Counted from the stretch's first letter, positions 18,391 to 27,103 are shown. The stretch: DNA of 64,000 nucleotides from Bradyrhizobium semiaridum (GCF_020329505.1 NZ_JAGKJJ010000006.1:124001-188000), one strand, 5' to 3'. A program made the numbers and translations. Notes: generated from the sequence alone by a model not told the origin.

Positions 18391-18480
18391 AGCGGCAATA
18401 AAAGCGGCAAAACCGGCGGCGAATTCTTCATATAGCTATTGTTATTGCTATATATTCTAGCGGCAAGGAAAGCGGCAAAA
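18391..18480. promoter_or_regulatory. Iterated AGCGGCAA boxes and palindrome between divergent defence operons
   Basis: The octamer AGCGGCAA occurs four times, at 18391, 18403, 18459 and 18471, as two pairs each with 12-bp spacing, 68 bp apart. Each pair ends in AAAA. Between them lies an AT-rich palindrome with arms ATATAGC (18430-18436) and GCTATAT (18447-18453). The second pair ends exactly at the Fic start codon and includes its only ribosome-site-like AAGGAAA, so a bound protein would block both transcription and translation. It lies between the Fic gene (plus) and the TIR-caspase operon (minus) and could co-regulate both. Confidence 0.55.
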
Positions 18481-19650
18481 ATGAATGTATCAGCTATGGA
18501 GCCCCTCCTGCCGGAAGATCGGCAGGAACTTGAGGATTTGGCCACCGACCTGGTTGCCAAATCCAACACGCTAGCGGGGCGTCTGCACCCGGTTATGCGG
18601 GCGTCGGTCGGCGACCTCGTGCGCTCGATGAATTGTTACTACTCGAACCTCATCGAAGGCCACAACACGCTGCCTATCGATATCGATCGGGCGCTGCACA
18701 ATGACCTCGCTAAGGAGCCGGAGCGCCGCAACCTGCAATTGGAGGCGCGCGCTCATATTGAAGTTCAGCAGATGATCGATCGCGGCGACGCCCCCTCGCC
18801 CGCGCTGTCCGTTGAATTCATTACCTGGACGCACAAAAACTTTTGCGAGCGCCTACCCGAAGGGTTGCTGGTCGTCGAGCACCCCACGACCAAAGAGCAG
18901 ATCAAAATCGTTCCGGGTGAGCTTCGGAAGGAGCACGTGCGGGTGGGAAGACATATTCCGCCCGATCCGGCGGACCTTCCAGCGTTTCTGAAACGCTTCG
19001 CCGAAGGATATTCATCCCCGCACCTTTCGAAGCTGCGCAAGATCATCGGTGTCGCCGGCTCACATCATCGGCTAGCCTGGATACACCCGTTTCTTGACGG
19101 CAATGGCCGCGTGACGCGCCTGTTCTCGCACGCCCTCTTGCGTGAGTTGGATGTTGGCTCGGAGCTTTGGGCTGTCTCTCGCGGACTTGCGCGGCGAGTT
19201 GCCGACTACAAAGCCTACCTGCAGGCTGCTGACGAACCGCGCCGCGGTGACCTCGATGGTCGAGGCAACCTCACGATGGCCGGGCTGATCGATTTCTGCA
19301 AATTCTTCCTGACCACCTGCGTCGACCAGGTCGACTTCATGGCCGGGCTTTTAGAGCCGGAAGAACTCCTGAGGCGAATGGAGATCTGGACCGAGGAGGA
19401 AACCCGCGCAAAACGGCTGCCGAAGGGCGCATGGCCGCTGCTGCGCGAAGCGGTCATGGCCGGCGAGTATACGCGCGGCAGCGCGCCAAGCCTCACCGGC
19501 TATGAGGAGCGCCAGGCGCGCACGGTGCTCAACGCGCTCGTTGATAAGGGCTACCTGGTTTCACCGACGACGCGCTCCCCAGTAAAGCTTGGATTTCCGA
19601 CCGCCGTCGTCGATCGCTGGTTTCCAAGGCTGTATCAGCCCACCGCCTAA
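18481..19650 (+). CDS. Fic-family AMP-transferase with N-terminal inhibitory helix
   Basis: 389 residues from ATG 18481. The active-site loop HPFLDGNGR at residues 202-210 is complete, and an N-terminal class II inhibitory motif SNLIEG (55-60) with Glu59 is present, so activity is predicted to be self-restrained. Fic enzymes transfer AMP or other nucleotide phosphates to Ser, Thr or Tyr of target proteins. The C-terminal part (about 290-389) has the look of a winged helix (EERQARTVLNALVDKGYLVS), common in Fic proteins that bind DNA. It sits between two opposed TIR-caspase modules. It could be a regulator, a separate toxin or an unrelated cargo gene; the shared promoter region favours a link. 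Confidence 0.9.
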   Translation: MNVSAMEPLLPEDRQELEDLATDLVAKSNTLAGRLHPVMRASVGDLVRSMNCYYSNLIEGHNTLPIDIDRALHNDLAKEPERRNLQLEARAHIEVQQMIDRGDAPSPALSVEFITWTHKNFCERLPEGLLVVEHPTTKEQIKIVPGELRKEHVRVGRHIPPDPADLPAFLKRFAEGYSSPHLSKLRKIIGVAGSHHRLAWIHPFLDGNGRVTRLFSHALLRELDVGSELWAVSRGLARRVADYKAYLQAADEPRRGDLDGRGNLTMAGLIDFCKFFLTTCVDQVDFMAGLLEPEELLRRMEIWTEEETRAKRLPKGAWPLLREAVMAGEYTRGSAPSLTGYEERQARTVLNALVDKGYLVSPTTRSPVKLGFPTAVVDRWFPRLYQPTA

Positions 19651-19714
19651 GACCGCAATTGCGAATGGTGAAAGGCGGCGCCGTCCGGGTTTCCACAAGG
19701 ATTCCCCTTACAAT

Positions 19715-19743
19715 TTGACGTTTCGTCCGATTTCTTCCACAAT
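19715..19743 (+). promoter_or_regulatory. Possible sigma-70-type promoter of TIR-caspase module B
   Basis: TTGACG at 19715-19720 and CACAAT at 19738-19743 are separated by 17 bp and lie just upstream of the TIR gene. The -35 box is good, the -10 box weak. A related element, CGCAATTGCG (19654-19663), lies about 50 bp further upstream. Confidence 0.35.
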
Positions 19744-19765
19744 CACTGCGATGGAGAATTTTGAC

Positions 19766-20152
19766 ATGGCAAGCAAGAATAGAATTTTCATCGCGTTTGC
19801 GGTCGAGGACAAGTGGGCGCGCGACTACCTGGTAGGCCAGGCTAAAAACGAGAAAAGCCCATTTGAGTTCGTTGATATGTCCGTAAAGGAGCCTTGGGAC
19901 GAACAATGGAAAACAAAATGCCGTTCGCGAATTAAAAGCTGCGACGGCACCATCGCCTTAGTCAGCAAGAACACCAAGAACGCTGCGGGGCAGCTGTGGG
20001 AGATCAAAACCTCCAAGGAGGAGGGGGTGAGCGTGCGCGGCATCTATACCACCACTGATGATCGACCCACTTCCGTGCCAGCCGAACTCACCGGCATTTC
20101 GGTCGTTGGCTGGACCTGGGCCAACATCAAAGCCTTCCTGGATACCCTGTGA
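19766..20152 (+). CDS. ThsB-like TIR protein, copy B of TIR-caspase module
   Basis: 128-residue TIR protein paralogous to the one at 17355-17726. Shared landmarks at identical positions include RIFIAFAVED, FEFVDMSVKEPWD, DGTIALVSKN and GQLWEI with Glu79. I choose ATG 19766, which has GGAG nine bases upstream, over ATG 19751, which has no ribosome site. The stop codon overlaps the GTG start of the caspase gene (GTGA), so the two are translationally coupled. It is predicted to make a cyclic-ADP-ribose-type signal for the caspase. Confidence 0.88.
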   Translation: MASKNRIFIAFAVEDKWARDYLVGQAKNEKSPFEFVDMSVKEPWDEQWKTKCRSRIKSCDGTIALVSKNTKNAAGQLWEIKTSKEEGVSVRGIYTTTDDRPTSVPAELTGISVVGWTWANIKAFLDTL

Positions 20153-21117
20153 GCAAGCGCGCCCTGCTGGTTGGGATCAATCAGTATGACCACGTGCCGT
20201 CACTCGGCGCCTGCATTGCGGACGCCAAGGCGATGGATGAGCTCATCAGCTTTCATGCCAACCGGTCCAGGAACTTCGACACACGCCTGCTTTTAAGCCC
20301 GGGCACGAAACCTGTGACCCGGGCGACCCTGAGGACAGCGTGGGACGATCTCTTTGCTGGCTTCAAAGGCGACGTTCTGTTCTATTTTTCGGGGCACGGC
20401 GCGATAACGTCGACGGGGGCTTACCTCGTTACGCAAGAGGGAACGACCGGCGATCCCGGGCTCGCGATGGATGACCTCGTCAACCTCGCGAACCAGTCCA
20501 GCGCCAGCACCGTTCTGCTTATCATTGATTGCTGTTTCAGTGGCTCAACCGGCAACCTCAACCCGTTCCAGAACGGCGGAATGGAAAAAGCGCTGCTACG
20601 CGAGGGAGTAACGATTCTTGCTGCTTCCCGCTCTGATGAGCCGTCCATGGAAGTCGACGGGCACGGCGTTTTCACGAACTTGGTCCTAGGAGCGCTGCGC
20701 GGTGGCGCCGCAGATGTTCGCGGCCGCGTCTCCGCCGCGTCGATTTACGCTTACGCAGAGGCGGCATTAGGAGCTTGGGATCAGCGCCCGCCGTACAAAT
20801 CTCATGCTGCACATCTTGAGCCCGTACGACTTTGTGATCCCAAGGTCGACGACAAGACGCTACACGGGCTCGCCACCTATTTTCCGACAGCGGACCACGA
20901 GTTTCAGCTCGATCCGACATTTGAGGAAACAAACGGCAAGACCGCAAAGCCTGAGAACGTGGCGATCTTCAAGACCCTGAAGCAGTACCAAATAGCAGGC
21001 TTGGTAAAGCCAAAGGTTGGTACCGATCTGTATTGGAGCGCCGAGCAGTCCGGTTTTGTTTTACTTACCGATCTTGGGAAGTTCTATCTGCAGCTTGTGC
21101 AGATGGGCCGACTTTAG
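20149..21117 (+). CDS. Caspase-like protease (peptidase C14), copy B of TIR-caspase module
   Basis: 322 residues starting with GTG 20149. The caspase domain has RALLVGINQY, VLFYFSGHG (His83) and LLIIDCCFSGS (Cys129), so the catalytic dyad is complete, then ILAASRSDEPSME as in active C14 peptidases. The C-terminal 85 residues (LATYFP, FQLDPTFE, NVAIFKTLK, LVKPKVG, LYWSAEQSG, LTDLGKFYLQLV) mirror those of caspase A and are probably where the TIR-made signal binds. It is the last gene of the plus-strand module. Confidence 0.9.
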   Translation: MSKRALLVGINQYDHVPSLGACIADAKAMDELISFHANRSRNFDTRLLLSPGTKPVTRATLRTAWDDLFAGFKGDVLFYFSGHGAITSTGAYLVTQEGTTGDPGLAMDDLVNLANQSSASTVLLIIDCCFSGSTGNLNPFQNGGMEKALLREGVTILAASRSDEPSMEVDGHGVFTNLVLGALRGGAADVRGRVSAASIYAYAEAALGAWDQRPPYKSHAAHLEPVRLCDPKVDDKTLHGLATYFPTADHEFQLDPTFEETNGKTAKPENVAIFKTLKQYQIAGLVKPKVGTDLYWSAEQSGFVLLTDLGKFYLQLVQMGRL

Positions 21118-21174
21118 CGTTTCGCGATGGCGGATAGGTACAGATCGAGCACCGAAAGCACGCGCAATCGCAGG

Positions 21175-21188
21175 ATCGCAAATGCGAT
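21175..21188. repeat. ATCGCA-N2-TGCGAT palindrome, copy 1
   Basis: Perfect 6-bp arms (ATCGCA and TGCGAT) around two bases. Copies 2 and 3 lie at 22867-22880 and 22952-22965. This one sits 58 bp after caspase B and just beyond the end of the WGR remnant. Confidence 0.5.
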
Positions 21189-21195
21189 TTTACGA

Positions 21196-21406
21196 CTAGC
21201 GATAGCCGCGCTTGAGCTTCCTTGTCCAGTTCAAGGCCAGCGCAATGTCGGCATCGCCGCGCGTCCGATGGGTTTCGACCCGAACTGCCGGCGCGGCCGA
21301 TACGGTCCCACTCGCGTACCAACGACCATTCATCGAACAGCGTTGGCTGAACGTCTAGCTTGTAGAAGCGCTTCACGTTGTGGCGTTCTTCGATGCGCGT
21401 AAGCAT
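21196..21406 (-). pseudogene. WGR-domain protein, frameshifted
   Basis: Reading the minus strand from 21406 gives KRFYKLDVQPTLFDEWSLVREWDRIGRAG, a clear WGR-domain core with the W-G-R position as W-D-R. After about 21285 the homology continues in another frame as RVETHRTRGDADIALA, then WTRKLKRGYR, and stops at 21196. A single indel thus splits an 80-residue stand-alone WGR protein of the sort common on rhizobial plasmids. WGR domains occur in nucleic-acid-linked proteins, including PARPs. Confidence 0.6.
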
Positions 21407-21777
21407 GATGGCGGTCGTGCGGTTTCCTCCTCTTCTTGTTTCATGGATAATGCGTTGGTAGCAGCGGTGGCTCGCAGGTAGCGATGCACAGTCTCGCGAC
21501 TGACGTTGAACTCACGCGCGAGCGCAGCCTTCTTGGCGCCGCCCGTCACCTTTATCCTGACCTGCTCAACCTGGTCCGGTGATGCGTACTGACAAGGTCC
21601 GGAAGGTGGTTCACGAGGCGGCCCAAAAAGGGACACCGTGCGCTCCGCATCTCGATGCCTGATGGTGTTGACCTGCGCGATACTGAGAGTGCCGAAGCTC
21701 TCAAGCAGTGGGTCAAAGCCAATGGATTGCAGCTGGAATTGCTGAGCCGCACTGCGACGCTCGAAGGCGGCCGGCAA
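21373..21777 (-). pseudogene. Fragment with resolvase-type C-terminal HTH
   Basis: The only recognisable part is KVTGGAKKAALAREFNVSRETVHRYLR, the helix-turn-helix that ends Hin/Tn3-type serine recombinases (given here as a continuous motif only in part: AALAREFNVSRETVHRYL). The preceding 70 residues do not resemble the catalytic domain and the Ser active site is absent. It is best read as a decayed recombinase end. It could instead be a small DNA-binding protein. Confidence 0.4.
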
Positions 21778-21846
21778 GCTAGTGGCTATGATGTTGAGAC
21801 TTCCTGGTAGCTTTCCGGTGTTCCCAGCAGCGCATTCTGTGGCTCG

Positions 21847-22796
21847 TCAGAGCAAGTATCGCCCAGCAAAGGCGCCGAGTTCCAGCACGTCTCCGGTTGG
21901 GTCGTCAGAGTCCTCCAAGAGCGACTTGAGGGCCGGCGCCCACTTAGCCGCCGATCCCAATCGAGACTCAGGATAGCCTGCCGTTGCCCTGATGGTTTGA
22001 CAAATTTGAATCTTCGTCCTGAACTTCCTAACCTCCTGGCGAATTTCCGGCATGTGAAACAAGCCGTCGTGGTGAAACCGCCCTTCTTCATCACGCAAAA
22101 AGCAGATGAGATCTGCGAAGTCAGGCACTTTGTCCCACTCGAACGCACTCAACTGATCACCCAGGCCCGAAAGGTTCCGGTAGAATTCGAGCGCCTTCTC
22201 CCCTCCCTCCGACAATCCTTCCGAATACACGCAGATGAAGGTTCGTCGTCCTTCGAACGTGGAGGGTTGGGCGCGAAGATCGTCGAATAATGTGGCTTTA
22301 GAACCTGGTTTGCCGATCGCACCAATGCGCCGTCGACGTGACCAGGCTTCCTCCGCCGCTTCCAAATCGGCAGGCTTGATCTCTCGCTTGGGAAGGTCAT
22401 CGATCCAGATGGATAATTCATCCAAAATGGCTCGCTCTCAATGAGAACGTTCGCCTCGTGCCATCCCCTGACCTCACCATCCTGAAATGACAGTCCGTTT
22501 GCTGATGCATTCGACGAACCTAGAATCGCTTCGTTGTCGAATAGGTAGACTTTTCCGTGCAGATGATCCGACTGCAGCACGTTGATCCCCGCCTCCAGAA
22601 GCGCTTTGATAGCTTCCGGGTTACTGCCGCCCATTTTGAGGTTGCAGATGACTTCTAGCGAGCAACTGGCCCGGAGCAGCCCCAACATTTCCGGCGCAGG
22701 TTGCCCCCAGAAGGCAACAGCTATACGCACCGTTTGCGAGATCGCCACGAGCCTTGAAAGCTCAGACTGGACGGCCGCACCACCCAGAAATCTCAT
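21847..22796 (-). pseudogene. Phospholipase D-like protein, split by one frameshift
   Basis: The N-terminal part from 22796 reads as a PLD-like nuclease/phosphodiesterase with the HKD motif HLHGKVYLFDNEAILGSSNAS. After EANVLIESEP the frame shifts at an A4 run (22424-22427 on the plus strand) and homologous sequence continues in the next frame as LDELSIWIDDLPKREI to the stop at 21847. Joined, the protein would be about 316 residues. Only one HKD motif is present, as in single-motif members that dimerise. The homopolymer position means a sequencing error is possible; otherwise it is a fresh pseudogene. PLD-type proteins are common in defence islands. Confidence 0.7.
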
Positions 22797-22866
22797 TCCA
22801 GGCTCCTGCTATTCGACAACTGAAATCTATCGCTGACATCTCCCCGCCGCTAACCGCTTCTGCAAA

Positions 22867-22880
22867 ATCGCAAATGCGAT
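22867..22880. repeat. ATCGCA-N2-TGCGAT palindrome, copy 2
   Basis: The same palindrome as at 21175-21188, with identical central AA. It lies 70 bp upstream of the PLD-like gene start, in its probable promoter. Confidence 0.5.
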
Positions 22881-22951
22881 TGTGCGACGTATAGAGCACA
22901 CAGGACCGGTAGCACTTCGGCAGACTCGTTGTCATTTCTATCGAACGTGCA

Positions 22952-22965
22952 ATCGCAATTGCGAT
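22952..22965. repeat. ATCGCA-N2-TGCGAT palindrome, copy 3
   Basis: Here the centre is AT, making ATCGCAATTGCGAT a perfect 14-bp palindrome. It lies 21 bp upstream of the ParA remnant start, the usual position for a partition-operon operator. Confidence 0.55.
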
Positions 22966-22986
22966 GAATCGTAAAGGCGAGGTGCA

Positions 22987-23188
22987 ATGATTATTGGAGT
23001 TCTTTAATCAGAAAGACGGAGTCGGCAAGACCACCATCGCTATCAACCTAGCAGCCGCTTATGCCAAGGCCGGACAACGCGTGCTGTTCGTCGATGCCGA
23101 CCCGCAAGGCAGCGCATTGGCCTGGTCGGCAGGCCGCATCGTCTGGAACCGGCAGAGCTTTATCAAAGACCCGGAGACCGGTGGATGA
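22987..23188 (+). pseudogene. ParA-type partition ATPase, N-terminal remnant
   Basis: From ATG 22987 the frame reads MIIGVL and then needs a one-base shift near 23004 to continue [20 protein letters not shown] and [15 protein letters not shown]. These are the deviant Walker A (KGGVGKT, here KDGVGKT) and switch motifs of ParA. The reading ends at 23188 after about 65 residues of an expected 210, and nothing ParA-like follows. The gene is thus frameshifted and truncated, and the partition system of the ancestral element is lost. Confidence 0.75.
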
Positions 23189-23476
23189 CGATTTTCTCAA
23201 CGATCTCGCGCAAAGCCTCATGGGCCGGGATATGAACCTAGGACCTTCAGGTCGTGAGGCTGACGAGCAAATGCGGAAGCGATCACGGGGTCCCCCACCA
23301 ACTTCCGCAATAAACAAACGGCGCAGCAATCGTCAGGTGACTGCGAAACTGCAGGCAGCAGGAATAGTTGCGATGGCGCGGAAAATCCCCATTATCGGCG
23401 GGAGGCGGCCGTCCGAGACATTGATCGCTCTAGTCAGGTCGCATGATCAGTGGAGCCACAATTCCCGCCACCACGC

Positions 23477-23728
23477 TCAGGGGCCCTTCCTCCGAGATGA
23501 GGACACCAATAGTAGCTTATCCGGCGTCACGTTCAGAGCTTTTGCGATTTTCGCCAGGACCACGATTGTTACGTTTCTTTGGCGGCGTTCGACCTGGCTA
23601 ATGTAGGTCCGATCCAGCCCCGCCTCATGGGCTAACTCCTCCTGCGAGAGCTCAGCCGCCTTCCTAAGCGCCCTGACGTTGTCGGCCACCACCCCAATTA
23701 TTCCTAAATCGTTCTTCCCGGCCGTCAT
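23477..23728 (-). CDS. XRE-family HTH regulator
   Basis: 83-residue protein made almost entirely of a Cro/C1-type helix-turn-helix: NVRALRKAAELSQEELAHEA then GLDRTYISQVERRQRNVTI. Such short regulators usually autoregulate or control neighbouring restriction or defence genes. Start is ATG 23728 with no strong ribosome site. It is divergent from the hypothetical gene at 23793, 64 bp away. Confidence 0.8.
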   Translation of the reverse strand: MTAGKNDLGIIGVVADNVRALRKAAELSQEELAHEAGLDRTYISQVERRQRNVTIVVLAKIAKALNVTPDKLLLVSSSRRKGP

Positions 23729-23792
23729 CGGCCCAAAGAACGTCGCAGCAGACTATCGATCCACGGACTTTGAGTCCCATTTTTGGCCGCAA

Positions 23793-24281
23793 ATGTTGAC
23801 TATCGTCTACATAGATAGCGTTGTCGAAATGTACGTTCCGAGGGATAGAAACTTGTCCACCTGCGATATTGCGATCCACCGTGACGAGTGTCCAACCACT
23901 GATACCATGGAAGCGTTTTGGGAGTCCGGCGAGGTGGGGCCCTTGGGCCCCACGTCTTACCGCGCGGGCTACCGCGTCCGCACAACGGGAAGCATTCTTT
24001 GCAATGTGGAATTTCCTGCGGCAATCGCTGAGGCGGCGATCATGGCCAATCTCGCGCTTGCGACCACGATTACGCCGGACGGATACATTCGATGTACCCT
24101 TAGCGGCGTCGCGGATCTCACGTGTAAAGCCGAGCCAATAGACCAACTCATTGCCCAGGCATTTTCAGTCGAAAATCTGAGGCTGGAGGGGATTAGCGTG
24201 GCGGATTTGGGTTCGCTGTTAGAACGGCTTGAGCGTTCCGTAGCTCTCCTGCACGAGGTCATTAAGCATCGGTCGGATTAA
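23793..24281 (+). CDS. Hypothetical protein
   Basis: About 162 residues read from ATG 23793; the frame is open further upstream (to 23679), overlapping the XRE gene. No family is recognised. Composition is balanced with few repeats, containing VYIDSVVEMYVPRD, a hydrophobic segment AAIAEAAIMANLALATTI and a C-terminal helix LLERLERSVALLHEVI that could form a coiled coil. Its divergent position to the XRE regulator suggests a regulated pair. The opposite strand is open too, so confidence is moderate. Confidence 0.45.
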   Translation: MLTIVYIDSVVEMYVPRDRNLSTCDIAIHRDECPTTDTMEAFWESGEVGPLGPTSYRAGYRVRTTGSILCNVEFPAAIAEAAIMANLALATTITPDGYIRCTLSGVADLTCKAEPIDQLIAQAFSVENLRLEGISVADLGSLLERLERSVALLHEVIKHRSD

Positions 24282-24662
24282 GTCATAGACCGAATGCCCG
24301 AGAAATGGCGGAAGCCGAGCCACAGCCCCGGGGGATGAAGTCGCTTTGTGCCAGCGCCTGAGAGCGGCGATGGTACCCAGTATATCACCGGCCACATGGT
24401 TAGATGCACAGCGCCAGTCGAAGCGATCGCCAGAGAGCGCTGCAGCGGCCTGCCCTGCACGCCACCGCCGATGTGGCCGCCGCTACAGCAGCTACGGTCG
24501 TCGTATTTGCGACCGTCCTACTGCTCGTTGGAGAGCAGCGGCGGCAGCCGGAACAGCGGTGGCGGGCCCGGCAGCAGCGCAAGACCAAGACGGTCGCGAG
24601 CCGGGTTCGTCCGTGGCGTACACACCCACGTGACCGTGGTTCTGAACAGAGAGGCCCAAGAC
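24282..24662. other. Gene-free stretch before IS remnants
   Basis: Contains only low-complexity, GC-rich reading frames without motifs (Gly/Pro/Arg-rich on both strands). I see no gene or repeat here. Confidence 0.35.
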
Positions 24663-25020
24663 ATGCCTTGGAAGTCGAATACGGTTCTTGAGACGCGTAG
24701 CGAATTCATACGACTGACGCTCGCCCCGAATGCCAACATTCAGAGCCTCTGTCGGCGCTTCAATATCAGCCGGCAGACGGGCTATCGAACGCTGGAACGA
24801 GATCGAATAGCCGGCGCGAGAGGCCTTGAGAGCCAGTCACGTCGGCCACACCACACGCCACATCGCTGTCCCGGCCGTTCTAGCCGTGCGCGCCGACTAC
24901 CCAACCTAGGGCGGGCGAAAAATAGCTTTCCATCTGCGATCAGTGGGTTGCGCCGGAGTGCCGGCGGCATCAACCATCACAGCGATCTTGGCGCGCCATA
25001 ACCAATTGAGACGCCCTGCC
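24663..25020 (+). mobile_element. IS481-type transposase remnant
   Basis: ATG 24663 starts MPWKSNTVLETRSEFIRL and continues with LCRRFNISRQTGYRTLERD, the N-terminal HTH of IS481-family transposases (MPWKE... RFG.SRKTGYKWL). The following GLESQSRRPHHTPH also fits. Further on, ADYPT-stop-GGRKIAFHLR shows an in-frame stop and a shift, and the DDE catalytic core is missing. It is a dead 5' fragment; terminal inverted repeats were not identified. Confidence 0.65.
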
Positions 25021-25074
25021 GACCCAGGCAGGCAGTTGCACAATCCTCAAAGTGAACGAGATCTGCCGGCTTCT

Positions 25075-26170
25075 CTTGAAGGTCATCCCGACCTCAATAT
25101 CCTACTCGATAGGCTCGAAAATGGCCGCCCAGTTGAGCGGCGCCGCGCACCCGCAATAGTCGCGTCACGAAGTGGGCTGCGCACAAGCTTGGCTTGCCGC
25201 ATTCTCAAGCAGAGCCGATCAAGCTACGCCCGTTCGGTTCGTCTGTTCGAGGAGAGCGGAGCCGAACGCCTGTTCGCCCATCGCATTAACCCCCATCGCA
25301 AGTTCGACAGCGAGCAGATCAAAGAGGCCTTGTTCAGCATCCTGCACCAGCCGCCAGCCAATTTCGGCATCAACCGTACAACCTGGAAAATAGCTGATCT
25401 GGTGCGGGCGATGCACGAGAAACGGCAGCCAGCCTGCGAAGCTGTAATCCGCGCGATCGTGAAAGGTGCCGGCTACCGCTGGCGCAAGGCACGGATCGTT
25501 CTAACCTCCAACGATCCCGACTTCTCGCAGAAACTCCAACGAATCCGTTGCATTCTCACCGACCTCAAGGCCGGTGAAGCCTTCTTCTCGATCGACGAAT
25601 TCGGACCTTCTGCGGTCAAGGCACAACCTGGACGCATGCTGATCGGTCCCGGCGAGCAACATTTTGTAGCACAATGGCAGCAATCGAAGGGCTCGATCAT
25701 CGTCACCGCTGCCATCGAGTTGTCATCCAACCAGGTCACCCATTTCTACAGCCTGAAGAAGAACACCGAAGAGATGATCCGCATGCTAGAGATTCTCGTT
25801 GCCGAATACCGCGATCGCACCAAGCTGTATCTTCTTAGGATGCCGCCTCCTGGCACGTATCTAAAAGGCTATTCGAACATATCGATGCTCATAACGCTAC
25901 TATTGGGAGCAAAGGCCCACAGATTGACACGGCACCGCTCCCCGCCCGCGCGCCGTTTCTCAATGTGATCGAGTCGGTCTTCAGCGGCATGGCTCGGGCC
26001 ATCATTCACAACAGCAACTCTGGATCGATTGCGAGGCTAAAGCGGCTATCGACCGATACTTTTACCAACGCAATGCTCACTTCAAGGGCAATCCACGGCG
26101 CGCGGGCGGCAAGCTCTGGGGCAAGGAACGGGAGCCGGCCGAGTTCTCTCCTTCAAACAACTGCAAGGCC
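25075..26170 (+). mobile_element. IS630-type transposase pseudogene
   Basis: A long transposase reading with NFGINRTTWKIADLVRAM, GAGYRWRKARIVLTSNDPDF and the first catalytic Asp region FFSIDEFGPSAVKAQPGR, typical of IS630/Tc1-like DDE enzymes. At about 25833 the frame shifts (SWDAASWHVSKRLFEHIDA continues in another frame), then FLNVIESVFSGMARAIIH with the final Glu returns in a further frame, and after about 26030 it shifts again (EAKAAIDRYFYQRNAHFKGN). At least two indels inactivate it. It abuts the IS481 fragment. Confidence 0.7.
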
Positions 26171-27103
26171 CTCGGTTCGGATAAACCGTGCAGGTACTCC
26201 CGTGGTCAAGGCGCCACAGCATTTATTAAAGTTCCGCCTCGGTGACACGGGGTATGGTCTCTGCACCAACGATATGACCACGATCGGTCGATAGCGTGGG
26301 CTTCCGCCATGGCCTCGGCGATGCATGCCCCACCGTGTCGGAGGCTCGGGAGATTCATACTGGCGCGCCATCGTGCGACATGACGCCGTGCGAGTTCTCT
26401 CGGCCAAACGAGCGGTTCGACGATGGGCGGAGCAGGTTTGCTTGGGTTTCCGGACATCAACGCATCCGATAGGAAACCATAGTCTGCTTTGTTCCGGCGC
26501 CGACGCCTCCGAGCAGCACAAAATTCCTCGGCAAGATCTCGCCGCTCCCTCCAATGCGCTCGCAACGCTTAGAATCTACCGCGATCCGATGCAGACGTTA
26601 TTCTTCAGGGAGACAAAGCGTTTAGCAATTTGTAGCGACATCGCGCCCAGCGCTATCTCCAACTCTTGGATGTGCAGACAATCACTTAGTCGCCCTTCGG
26701 CGGCAGTGCTTTTATCTTGCACTCACTCCCCCCGCTCGTTGCTGCTCGCTAACCCTTCCTCATCCTGCCGCAACCGCATCTGCTGATACACGAGGCCCGC
26801 GCAAAAAACGGCCACTCGGCACGTGTCCAAGCTATCCATTCCAGGCTCTCCGCTGTCCAAGGATTGGCTCAAATTCCGATGGCGATGGAGCGATCTTCCA
26901 CCTCGGAATGAGTAGAAGTACGGTCGAGCAACCTGCAGGCTCGACGCCAAATCGCGCTCCGGGCGAGCGAACTTTTCGATCGAAACGTCGCGTTTTGCAG
27001 GGCTGCTTGGCTACGCACGCTTCGCCATGTGAACGCAGTCCAGGGCTCTGCTGCGCTCGTCAGTCATATCCAAAACCTGGTATTCCAGAGACAAGAAAGG
27101 GCG
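26171..27103. other. Degenerate stretch, no intact gene
   Basis: Nearly 1 kb of short overlapping frames on both strands. On the minus strand near 26500-26590, ILPRNFVLLGGVGAG resembles the Walker A region of IstB-type IS21 helper proteins, but the lysine is displaced and the frame soon ends, so it is at most a trace of another IS. I see nothing else I can name. Confidence 0.3.

Noticed and set aside
21655..21810. Plus-strand frame MPDGVDLRDTESAEALKQWV...
   Set aside because: Composition looks protein-like, but it lacks a ribosome site and overlaps the recombinase-type fragment; too little to call.
26490..26590. IstB-like trace (NFVLLGGVGAG) on the minus strand
   Set aside because: Only a dozen residues match, the Walker A Lys is displaced, and no partner transposase is seen.
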